From positions 1 through 13,072 of the forward strand of contig CAJIYV010000047.1 in assembly GCA_905181745.1 (NCBI GenBank): a stretch of DNA of 13,072 bases, given 5' to 3'. Shown in pieces: positions 7,658-13,072 of the stretch. The notes beneath the pieces were generated by a model. It worked only from the letters and a program-made list of their open reading frames with translations. It did no database searches and had not been told where the DNA came from. The position numbers and the translations under genes were made by a program. Numbering within the stretch: position 1 is the first letter of the stretch; every line of letters begins with the position of its first letter. This DNA comes from an uncultured Actinomycetes bacterium (GTDB taxonomy: Bacteria; Actinomycetota; Actinomycetes; S36-B12).

Positions 7658-8329
7658 CTACGGACTTAATCGTTCAATGTTCCAGCTTGCGTCTTCCTGC
7701 AAAACATATACGAGCCGATCGTGTAGGCGAGATTCACGGCCTTGCCAAAACTCAATGCGATGTGGGAGCACTTGCCATCCTCCCCAGAAATCTGGCACCG
7801 GGATTAGCTCAAGGTCTAGGAAACGCTCTTCGTAATGCGCGAAACTCGAATCAAGAGCTTGTCTGCTTTCCAACACTGTGGATTGCTTACTCGACCATGC
7901 CCCGATCTGCGACTGGCGTGGACGGGAGTGGAAATACTCTTCCACCATATCTCTAGGAACAAGGTTCGCTTTGCCCGAAATGATCACCTGCCGGTGTAGT
8001 TCGTACCAGGGAAAAAGCAACGTCACGTTCGGATTGGCCACAAGATCTGAACTCTTACCTGACCCAAGGTTTGTGTAGAAACTAAACCCCGAATCCGAAA
8101 AATCCTTGAGAAGGACCGTTCGAGAACCCGGACGCGCATTTCCCTGTGGATCTAGCCCTACGGTGCTCACCACCATTGCATTTGACTCCAGAATTGGGGA
8201 ATCCCGCGCGTGCTCGAACCAGTGTCCAAATTGCTCAATGGGGTCGGCCGCCATCATCTCCTGGTGTAAAACCCCAAGGTCATAGGAAATCCGAAGCTCA
8301 CTCACGGGAACCTGAGGCATCTTCACCAT
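7658..8329 (-). CDS. pdxH: Pyridoxamine/pyridoxine 5'-phosphate oxidase
   Basis: 223 residues, typical for PdxH. The enzyme uses FMN and O2 to oxidise pyridoxamine or pyridoxine 5'-phosphate to PLP in the cytosol. Family segments visible in order are DPQGNARPGSRTVLLKDF (60-77, FMN phosphate contact around Arg70-Lys75), FSFYTNLGSGKSSDL (82-96), HRQVIISG (112-119), SRPRQSQIGAWSSKQS (135-150), and the C-terminal RIEFWQGRESRLHDR (191-205) with the ending WNIERLSP characteristic of the family. The ATG at 8329 has GGTGAG 8 nt upstream; the GTG at 8326 and ATG at 8320 are alternatives that I cannot exclude. No TANNNT box sits 6 nt before this start, unlike many genes here. It is divergent from the PLP enzyme gene serC across 264 bp. 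Confidence 0.95.
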   Translation of the reverse strand: MVKMPQVPVSELRISYDLGVLHQEMMAADPIEQFGHWFEHARDSPILESNAMVVSTVGLDPQGNARPGSRTVLLKDFSDSGFSFYTNLGSGKSSDLVANPNVTLLFPWYELHRQVIISGKANLVPRDMVEEYFHSRPRQSQIGAWSSKQSTVLESRQALDSSFAHYEERFLDLELIPVPDFWGGWQVLPHRIEFWQGRESRLHDRLVYVLQEDASWNIERLSP

Positions 8330-8485
8330 GCCCTGATCTCACCACGTATCAGCCGATCCCACCAGTTCAGTAGCTCAGATTCTCGATATGTCCCCACACC
8401 ACTGTCACTTTCCTGCCCTAAATGAAACCTTTGGCACCCCCGGCCCAATCCACTGGTGCCGGTTCCACCGGGGCACAATAAACTA

Positions 8486-8497
8486 GGGGTATACCCC
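8486..8497. repeat. Perfect 12-bp palindrome upstream of serC
   Basis: GGGGTATACCCC is fully self-complementary and lies 3 bp before a second inverted repeat. It could be an operator half of a compound site. No regulator can be assigned from the sequence. Confidence 0.5.
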
Positions 8498-8499
8498 GG

Positions 8500-8514
8500 T
8501 TAGGCCCAGCCTAA
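8500..8514. promoter_or_regulatory. Inverted repeat TTAGGC-N3-GCCTAA, candidate operator
   Basis: The arms are perfect and overlap one candidate serC -10 box (TAAACT, 8512-8517), a common place for a repressor site. The outer TTAGG...CCTAA bases recall IdeR/DtxR box ends, but here they are 5 bp apart instead of 9, so binding by the IdeR at 4379-5065 is doubtful. Confidence 0.4.
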
Positions 8515-8582
8515 ACTCGACCTGGGCTCGGCCTGTCGCTAACAGGTCAATACATCACACCCAATGTGAACCGTCTTAAACC

Positions 8583-8588
8583 AAGGAG
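8583..8588 (+). promoter_or_regulatory. Shine-Dalgarno site of serC
   Basis: AAGGAG lies 5-6 nt before the GTG at 8594 and fixes that start. It is the clearest ribosome binding site in the window and shows that serC has a true 5' leader, unlike the leaderless-type genes around it. Confidence 0.8.
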
Positions 8589-8593
8589 CAAAC

Positions 8594-9715
8594 GTGAGCA
8601 ACATTGTGATCCCGGCCGAACTTCTCCCAGTTGATGGACGATTCGGCAGCGGTCCCTCTAAAGTGCGCAAGGAGCAAACTGACGCGCTAGCCGGTGTCTG
8701 GGAGTCCTACTTAGGAACCTCCCACCGTCAAGCGCCAGTGCGCGCACAAGTGCAGCGATTACGCGAGGGGCTGGCAAGCCTGTTTGATCTCCCCGAAGGC
8801 TACGAAGTAATTTTGGGCAATGGCGGCTCGACCGCATTTTGGGATATTGCTTCATTTGGATTGATTCGCGATCGGGCTCAATTCCTTTCTTTTGGTGAAT
8901 TCGGTGCAAAGTTCGCATCCGGTGCGCAGAAAGCACCGCACCTGGGCGAGCCTGATATTCGTAAATCTGATCCGGGGAGCGCTCCAATGTTTGAAGCGCT
9001 TGTAGGCATTGACGCTTACTGCACGCCCCACAACGAAACTTCAACTGGAGTCGCCGTGACTCCGCAGCGTATCGTCGGAGCCGACCCAGAATCACTTATG
9101 GTTATTGATGCAACTTCCGGTGCGGGTGGCTTGCATGTCGATATCACCGAGTGTGACACCTACTACTTCGCGCCACAAAAAAGTTTTGGTTCCGATGGTG
9201 GTTTATGGTTCGCGCTGATGTCTCCGGCAGCAATCGCTCGGGCCACGCAAATCAAGCAGCTAGGTCGCTGGATTCCTGACTCCCTAGATCTAGTGACCGC
9301 GATTGACAACTCACGATTACAACAGACATACAACACTCCCGCACTTGCCACGATTTACATGATGGCTGAGCAAGTAGATTGGTTTAATTCCAATGGTGGA
9401 CTGGCATGGACCACTGCGCGCACTAAGGAATCCTCTGACTTGCTCTACTCATGGGCCCAAGCACATAGCTTACTTAGCCCTTTTGTGGCGGACCCCGCTT
9501 TGCGATCAGGGGTTGTTGCAACAATTGACGTTGATGAATCAATCGATGCAACCTCGATCACGAAGGCACTGCGCGCGCACGGAATTGTTGACACCGAGCC
9601 CTACCGCAAACTTGGACGCAATCAACTACGCATCGCAGTGTTTCCCGCCGTTGACCCACAAGATGTTCACGCCCTGATTGCCTCGATTGATTTTGTCATT
9701 GCGCAGCTTGCATGA
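8594..9715 (+). CDS. serC: Phosphoserine aminotransferase
   Basis: 373 residues, the length of the actinobacterial/archaeal-type SerC. This is a fold-type I, class V PLP enzyme that converts 3-phosphohydroxypyruvate and glutamate to phosphoserine and 2-oxoglutarate in serine synthesis. Visible motifs: FGSGPSKVR near the N-terminus (17-25), TSHRQAPVR (42-50, substrate-binding His-Arg), GNGGSTAFWD (75-84, PLP phosphate), HNETSTG (146-152), DATSGAGG (172-179, PLP-ring Asp172) and APQKSFG (193-199), where Lys196 should form the PLP Schiff base. The GTG start has a good AAGGAG. The stop overlaps the MFS start as ATGA, indicating an operon. It faces pdxH, which supplies its cofactor. Confidence 0.95.
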   Translation: MSNIVIPAELLPVDGRFGSGPSKVRKEQTDALAGVWESYLGTSHRQAPVRAQVQRLREGLASLFDLPEGYEVILGNGGSTAFWDIASFGLIRDRAQFLSFGEFGAKFASGAQKAPHLGEPDIRKSDPGSAPMFEALVGIDAYCTPHNETSTGVAVTPQRIVGADPESLMVIDATSGAGGLHVDITECDTYYFAPQKSFGSDGGLWFALMSPAAIARATQIKQLGRWIPDSLDLVTAIDNSRLQQTYNTPALATIYMMAEQVDWFNSNGGLAWTTARTKESSDLLYSWAQAHSLLSPFVADPALRSGVVATIDVDESIDATSITKALRAHGIVDTEPYRKLGRNQLRIAVFPAVDPQDVHALIASIDFVIAQLA

Positions 9716-10911
9716 GCAAACTGGCTGCGGCGGTACCCAAACGTGACAGTCCGACTTGGGCTTCCTACCTGCTCATTACCTCCTACTCATGGTTCATCTT
9801 CGGTTTGAGCGCAACTCAGGCGTTGATAAGGGACGAGCAGGGAACTTCGCGCACGGTGTCGAGTTTGCATGCAGTCTTATTCTCATTGGGTGGGATTGTG
9901 GCCGGGCTCATTGCAGCACGTTTGATTCTGGCTCTCGGCCGCGGAAAGTTCCTCAAGGTCGCGGTTGTTGGGGCGACAATCGGCGTCTTGATCTACACGG
10001 TCCCAGGCGGAACTGCGGTCACTCTCATTGGCGCATTTGTCGCCTCATTATTTGGCTCTGCAATTATTGTGGGAGCGAGTGCTTTTCTCTTCGACTACCA
10101 AAAACAAGCCGGCCCAGCAGCTGTCACTGAAGCAAATGCACTTGCAGCTCTCGGCGGCATTTTGTCGCCTCTCGCCGTTGGATTCGGTGCGGTATTTTTC
10201 TTCGGCTGGCGGTTTGGTTTGTGGGTATTATTTATCGGATTTGCCATGAGCCTTCTGCTCATGCGTAGAAGTCCACATGTTTTCCAGGTTCCCATTGACG
10301 AACATATCCGCGAGGCGAGCCGGGCTCAGTTCCCGCGCAGATTCTGGTGGGCACTTACGACCCTTTTTCTATTGCTGAGCACTGAATTCACCCTCACCTT
10401 GTGGAGTGCTGACCTACTCCGTGATAGAGCAGGTTTCGAAGCGGGTGCTGCGGCGGCGTCCGTCGCAGCCGTCACCGGTGGACTCTTCATTGGCCGAGTT
10501 TTAGGTTCACGCTTTGCCGAATACTTCCCCGTTGATCGGATCCTGACCCTGGTTGTACTCATTGCTTTGGGCGGATGGCTTGTCGTGTGGTTTTCCTCCG
10601 CCGCTGCCGTGATTCTCCTCGGGCTTGTGATCACCGGAATCGGTGCGGCGCTGTTTTGGCCACTGGGACTCAGCCGTGTGGTCATGGCTTCCGGCGGTCA
10701 AAGTGACCGTGCCTCAGCGCTTTCTGCTGTTGCTGGGGCAACCGCAGGTGGCATCGGCCCATTCATTCTTGGCGCACTGGCAGACTTAGTGGGAGTTCAC
10801 ACCGCCTTTTTGTTACTCCCGGTCATATTGCTTTCCGGTCTTTTCCTGATCAGAATCAAACCCGTCACCAGGGCGATCACTCCGACGATCACGGGATACA
10901 GCGAGGCGTAA
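9712..10911 (+). CDS. Major facilitator superfamily transporter
   Basis: 399 residues with about 12 hydrophobic helices in two blocks of six. A conserved GLIAARLILALGRGK loop lies after helix 2 (about 64-78), the usual site of MFS motif A, and the central basic loop (about 183-208) separates the halves. The second half opens with FWWALTTLFLLLSTEFTLTL. The gene starts at the ATGA overlap with serC and so is co-translated with it. That hints at movement of an amino acid or related metabolite, but the substrate cannot be read from sequence. The last helix is followed by a tail of about 19 residues (RIKPVTRAITP...). The gene's last 115 bp lie antisense to the 3' end of the propeller gene. Confidence 0.92.
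   Translation: MSKLAAAVPKRDSPTWASYLLITSYSWFIFGLSATQALIRDEQGTSRTVSSLHAVLFSLGGIVAGLIAARLILALGRGKFLKVAVVGATIGVLIYTVPGGTAVTLIGAFVASLFGSAIIVGASAFLFDYQKQAGPAAVTEANALAALGGILSPLAVGFGAVFFFGWRFGLWVLFIGFAMSLLLMRRSPHVFQVPIDEHIREASRAQFPRRFWWALTTLFLLLSTEFTLTLWSADLLRDRAGFEAGAAAASVAAVTGGLFIGRVLGSRFAEYFPVDRILTLVVLIALGGWLVVWFSSAAAVILLGLVITGIGAALFWPLGLSRVVMASGGQSDRASALSAVAGATAGGIGPFILGALADLVGVHTAFLLLPVILLSGLFLIRIKPVTRAITPTITGYSEA
10797..10911. other. 115-bp antisense overlap of two coding regions
   Basis: The 3' ends of the MFS gene (+) and the propeller gene (-) overlap. Each codon's first base faces the other gene's second base. The TM anchor of the propeller protein (residues about 298-315, 10848-10901) is antisense to the soluble C-terminal tail of the MFS protein. 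The propeller's cytosolic tail (316-331) is antisense to MFS helix 12. Both frames stay open to their own stops (TGA at 10797-10799 on -, TAA at 10909-10911 on +). Confidence 0.85.
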
Positions 10912-11792
10912 TTGAAGTCCTGGTCCCGCACCACTTGGGTGGGATCAGTGCTTTTAGTGAGATCCGGACTTTCCGTGAGATCTTCCGCCGCGAAGGCGGC
11001 AGCCACTTCAGGTAGGTCAACCCGAATCAGTCGGTCGTCATCTTCACTCGCAATCGCAATCGCATTTTCACCGGGCAGCCACGCAATCGCTTCACCTTGG
11101 GGCTGGCCCGGTAGGTCAACTATTTCGTCGACCACCCCAACTGGGAGACCGCGAAAAAACTGTGCTTGGAAATAGTCACGAAGAACAAATGTGGTCCCGT
11201 CAGGCTTTATTGCACCATCTGTGATGAGACCGGTAGCCGAGCTGACCTTCTTCGCAATATTGATCCCAGACTTTCTCAGTTTTTTAGGTAACGCATAGAT
11301 CGAACCACTGGCCATTTGCTTGGTCACAATCCACAACTGTTGGGAATTGGGGTCTGCCAAAATCGTCTCCGCATTATGCGGACGGTCTTCATAGGTAAAC
11401 CGATACCGCTGCGTTTGCGCACTCGTCTTACCAAGTTTTTTTGGCTCCCGGACTCGATAAATAGAGACATCACTCCACGAGTCTCGATTGTCACCAATGT
11501 CACCCACCCACAACACAGGTCTCCCTCGGGCATCAACACCGGCGGCCAAACCTTCGAAATCACGAGCGGACACATCACGCAATGTGAGTTCGCCAACAAC
11601 GGCACAATTGGAAAGTTGCAGGGCATAAAGCCTGGCTTTGTCGCCAGAGTCGTTGTGAACCCACATGACACCAGAATGCAATTGTGAGGGCGCCATCCCA
11701 CTGATTTCGGTTAAGCGAGGATCTGTCAATTCACAGATTACTTCAGGTGAAGACGCCACAATTGCCGAAGTGGGAAGCATGAGCACAGACAC
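10797..11792 (-). CDS. Secreted, C-terminally membrane-anchored beta-propeller-like protein
   Basis: 331 residues from the GTG at 11792. No catalytic family is recognised. Repeated strand-turn blocks such as VMWVHNDSGDKARLYAL, VLWVGDIGDNRDSWSDVSIY, QQLWIVTKQMASGSIYAL and QGEAIAWLPGENAIAIAS suggest a WD40/TolB-like propeller; DFEGLA followed by GDIGDNR is a pattern I associate with uncharacterised secreted actinobacterial propellers. Near the C-terminus LYPVIVGVIALVTGLILI (298-315) is a clear TM helix followed by a basic tail RKR, so the propeller should lie outside the cell. From 11792 the N-terminus is hydrophobic but lacks a positive n-region. Extending to a CTG at 11828 (12 more codons, through IFRIFGSVIITV) gives a normal signal peptide, so the true start is probably non-canonical. 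It follows a 29-codon gene. Confidence 0.8.
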   Translation of the reverse strand: MSVLMLPTSAIVASSPEVICELTDPRLTEISGMAPSQLHSGVMWVHNDSGDKARLYALQLSNCAVVGELTLRDVSARDFEGLAAGVDARGRPVLWVGDIGDNRDSWSDVSIYRVREPKKLGKTSAQTQRYRFTYEDRPHNAETILADPNSQQLWIVTKQMASGSIYALPKKLRKSGINIAKKVSSATGLITDGAIKPDGTTFVLRDYFQAQFFRGLPVGVVDEIVDLPGQPQGEAIAWLPGENAIAIASEDDDRLIRVDLPEVAAAFAAEDLTESPDLTKSTDPTQVVRDQDFNYASLYPVIVGVIALVTGLILIRKRPESNMTGSNKKAV

Positions 11793-11824
11793 CGTAATAA
11801 TTACGGAACCGAAAATTCTGAAAA

Positions 11825-11914
11825 TCAGAGTGACCCAATCGCTGCTACAAAAACACTGCCGACGAGGGCTACCAACACCACAATGGTGACAATTCGACGG
11901 AATCTGTTGGTCAT
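11825..11914 (-). CDS. 29-residue single-helix membrane peptide
   Basis: This is a short gene easily missed by length cut-offs. It begins ATG at 11914 with MTNRFRR, a basic cytoplasmic-type N-terminus, followed by one hydrophobic helix IVTIVVLVALVGSVFVAAIG, and ends in SL before a TGA at 11825-11827. A TAAGGT box lies exactly 6 nt before the ATG, matching the start-site design of five other genes in the window, and supports real expression. Its stop overlaps a CTG in the frame of the propeller gene (CTGA), as in coupled operons. Size and layout recall Prli42-type stressosome miniproteins of Firmicutes (about 31 residues: basic N-terminus plus one helix), but I cannot show homology. It may also act only as a leader for the downstream gene. 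Confidence 0.65.
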   Translation of the reverse strand: MTNRFRRIVTIVVLVALVGSVFVAAIGSL

Positions 11915-11920
11915 CTCACT

Positions 11921-11926
11921 ACCTTA
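11921..11926 (-). promoter_or_regulatory. Putative -10 box of the 29-codon gene (leaderless)
   Basis: On the minus strand TAAGGT ends 6 nt before the ATG at 11914. The same bases contain AAGG, so a Shine-Dalgarno reading is the competing explanation. Confidence 0.45.
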
Positions 11927-11958
11927 AAGCAATGAAAGACGCTGGGGCTGCAGGTGGC

Positions 11959-11964
11959 TAATCT
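11959..11964 (+). promoter_or_regulatory. Putative -10 box of the DUF2530-like gene (leaderless)
   Basis: TAATCT ends 6 nt before the ATG at 11971; the spacer TCTCCT is pyrimidine only and cannot be a Shine-Dalgarno site. It is back to back with the divergent box at 11921-11926. Confidence 0.6.
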
Positions 11965-11970
11965 TCTCCT

Positions 11971-12180
11971 ATGGCTGCATCTGATTCGAACGCGATTCTC
12001 CCTGTACGAATTGGTACCGGACTCGCGATTGTTGCAATGGTGATCGCGGGGGTCATTGGACCAATCTCGCCAAGTGAACTGACAAACGGTGAGGTGTGGT
12101 GGTTCGGCGCCGCATTGATTGCAAGCGTAAGCGGCGGATTGGGATTACTGTTTTTACAACGACGCGCACGCACGCTGTGA
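11971..12180 (+). CDS. Small two-TM protein, DUF2530-like
   Basis: 69 residues. Two hydrophobic helices (about 12-32, IGTGLAIVAMVIAGVIGPI, and 44-62, WWFGAALIASVSGGLGLLFL) are joined by a polar loop ending in GEVWW. The protein ends in a basic cytosolic tail QRRART. The length, the WW-x-aromatic before the second helix, the GGLGLLFLQRR ending and the position beside a DUF3027 gene fit DUF2530, a family of unknown function in Actinobacteria; resemblance alone would be weak because the protein is short. It is convergent with DUF3027, with 8 bp between stops. Confidence 0.7.
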   Translation: MAASDSNAILPVRIGTGLAIVAMVIAGVIGPISPSELTNGEVWWFGAALIASVSGGLGLLFLQRRARTL

Positions 12181-12188
12181 TTCAGGGC

Positions 12189-13004
12189 CTAGTCGATACT
12201 TGCTGAACCTGCGCGCTCTACGGGAGTGAAGCCCGGGTCAACCGTGCCAGAATGTGCACCGCAGCCATAACTCAAAGCAACTACACGACCGTCTGCCGGT
12301 GAGAGCGCATTGGTACATACCGCGAATGCTTGACCCAGCGCACCGGCCAAAGAGTTGTGAAAACCGCAACTACTGCACGTGGCCGGAGCAAGCCGAGCCA
12401 TCTCTGTCACTGGCCCAAACTCACTTTCATCCCAACGTTCGGCAGCCTGTTCCCGACCGGCGACAGAAAGAACGCGAGCGCGTCCAAGTCCCAATTCCCA
12501 ACCGGACATAATGCCCCGGTAATCCTCGATATATTCGAAGTCTTCATCTACTTCGCTTGCAAAAAATTCGGTGAATCCCGCTGCGAGCCGTTCGTCATTT
12601 GCGTTGACCGGAAGCACGTCTCCCGGGCTGAGGTCACCGGGTTGAATTCGCTCACTCCATGGGACCCACACTGGGGCGACCAGTGAATCAGGGCCCGGCA
12701 GTAGAACTACGTCGGTGACCGTAACCGTGGACTTGCTTTGCGGGGTAGTAGCCAAAGTGACGGCCCATTGCCAGCCAAGATAGGCGGGGTTGCTACAGCT
12801 AAAAAGGTGGGTTGCCAGCTTCTCGGCCTCCATGATCAGGCCCAGGTGTTCCCCAATGAACTCAGAATTACCCGCCTCAAGGATTGCGGCAGCCTTTGCT
12901 TGATCAAGTGCCTTAACCAATCTCGGGTCGGCTTTAAGATCGGGGACCTGCGAGGCAAGGGCTTGGGCTGATATTTTCGTGCTCACCCACTGATTATCTC
13001 CCAT
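12189..13004 (-). CDS. DUF3027 family protein with a Cys cluster
   Basis: 271 residues from the ATG at 13004. Family segments are clear: GEHLGLIMEAEKLATHLFSC (51-70), GWQWAVTLA (77-85), VVLLPGPDSLVAPVWVPWSERI (99-120), then LSPGDVLP (125-132) and PADGRVVALSYGCGAHS (236-252). Cys210-x2-Cys213, Cys230 and Cys248 with His251 form a likely zinc site at the C-terminus; that reading is inference. Function is unknown. A GTG at 12986 (six codons in) is a serious alternative start: GATAAT lies 6 nt before it, matching the leaderless design, while nothing similar precedes 13004. No gene start is visible in the remaining 68 bp to the window end. Confidence 0.93.
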   Translation of the reverse strand: MGDNQWVSTKISAQALASQVPDLKADPRLVKALDQAKAAAILEAGNSEFIGEHLGLIMEAEKLATHLFSCSNPAYLGWQWAVTLATTPQSKSTVTVTDVVLLPGPDSLVAPVWVPWSERIQPGDLSPGDVLPVNANDERLAAGFTEFFASEVDEDFEYIEDYRGIMSGWELGLGRARVLSVAGREQAAERWDESEFGPVTEMARLAPATCSSCGFHNSLAGALGQAFAVCTNALSPADGRVVALSYGCGAHSGTVDPGFTPVERAGSASID

Positions 13005-13072
13005 GAGGCGCGAGGTGGGGAACAGCGGGTAATGCGACCGCCCTCACTTCACAGTTTCGCGAGCGTGAGTGC

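Larger units (their letters stand above)
8330..8593. promoter_or_regulatory. pdxH-serC divergent regulatory region rich in inverted repeats
   Basis: This is the longest non-coding stretch in the window. It holds, left to right: GGCACC/GGTGCC arms at 8433-8438 and 8455-8460; a TGCCGGT-TCC-ACCGG(G)GCA hairpin at 8457-8475 with one bulged base; the perfect palindrome GGGGTATACCCC at 8486-8497; TTAGGC-CCA-GCCTAA at 8500-8514; CCTGT-CGCTA-ACAGG at 8532-8546; and TCACA-CCCAA-TGTGA at 8555-8569. Two TAAACT hexamers (8479-8484 and 8512-8517) could be -10 boxes for serC; the second gives a 5' leader of about 70 nt. No T-run follows the hairpins, so they do not look like intrinsic terminators. Confidence 0.6.

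Noticed and set aside
8457..8475. Hairpin TGCCGGT-TCC-ACCGGGGCA as an intrinsic terminator
   Set aside because: No T-run follows on either strand and no gene ends here; both flanking genes start away from it.
8658..9095. 145-residue open frame on -, inside serC
   Set aside because: It lies wholly antisense to strongly conserved SerC motifs. The product is Arg/Leu-rich with no domain-like pattern.
9756..10130. 124-residue open frame on + in another frame of the MFS gene
   Set aside because: It overlaps conserved MFS helices; the Cys/Arg/Gly-rich product is not protein-like.
13043..13069. CTCAC/GTGAG arms 17 bp apart at the window end
   Set aside because: The arms are five bases with a long loop and no promoter or gene context visible; expected by chance.

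Overview
The window looks like chromosomal DNA from a compact actinobacterial genome of moderate GC. The evidence is an IdeR/DtxR regulator with the full set of metal ligands, a DUF3027 protein next to a DUF2530-like protein (both actinobacterial families), an actinobacterial-type SerC, an MMPL transporter, and a two-gene set that fits 10-methyl (tuberculostearic-type) fatty acid synthesis. I cannot fix the genus. A small-genome aquatic actinobacterium is plausible, but that is inference. I see no tRNA, rRNA, CRISPR array, insertion sequence or phage gene.

Layout: (1) 1-1067, + strand, the C-terminal half of an MMPL transporter cut by the window edge. (2) 1084-1668, - strand, an unrecognised one-TM protein. 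(3) 1734-4378, + strand, tmsA-tmsB overlapping by 4 bp: a FAD-dependent reductase and a SAM-dependent lipid methyltransferase. (4) 4379-5065, - strand, ideR. (5) 5190-7631, + strand, class I DNA photolyase, a ParA ATPase with its own promoter, and a small ribbon-helix-helix-like protein. (6) 7658-8329, - strand, pdxH. (7) 8594-10911, + strand, serC and an MFS transporter overlapping by 4 bp. (8) 10797-11914, - strand, a 29-residue membrane peptide followed by a secreted, C-terminally anchored beta-propeller-like protein whose gene end overlaps the MFS gene by 115 bp in antisense. (9) 11971-12180, + strand, DUF2530-like. (10) 12189-13004, - strand, DUF3027. Transcription units alternate + and - throughout. 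All five convergent junctions are very tight (16, 0, -115, 26 and 8 bp, not in that order) and none holds a convincing terminator.

The main non-coding signal is a repeated start-site design. Six genes have a TANNNT hexamer exactly 6 nt (once 7 nt) before the start codon and no Shine-Dalgarno sequence where one would be needed, which is what leaderless actinobacterial transcripts look like. The same rule supports an unlisted 29-codon gene at 11825-11914. That gene's stop codon overlaps, as CTGA, a possible CTG start for the propeller gene, and this start would restore a good signal peptide. serC is the contrast: it has a clear AAGGAG site and a 264-bp upstream region, shared with divergent pdxH, that holds a row of short inverted repeats.

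Functional links: PdxH makes the PLP that SerC needs, and the two share one regulatory region. TmsA and TmsB act in sequence on membrane oleoyl chains. The other neighbours have no obvious pathway link.
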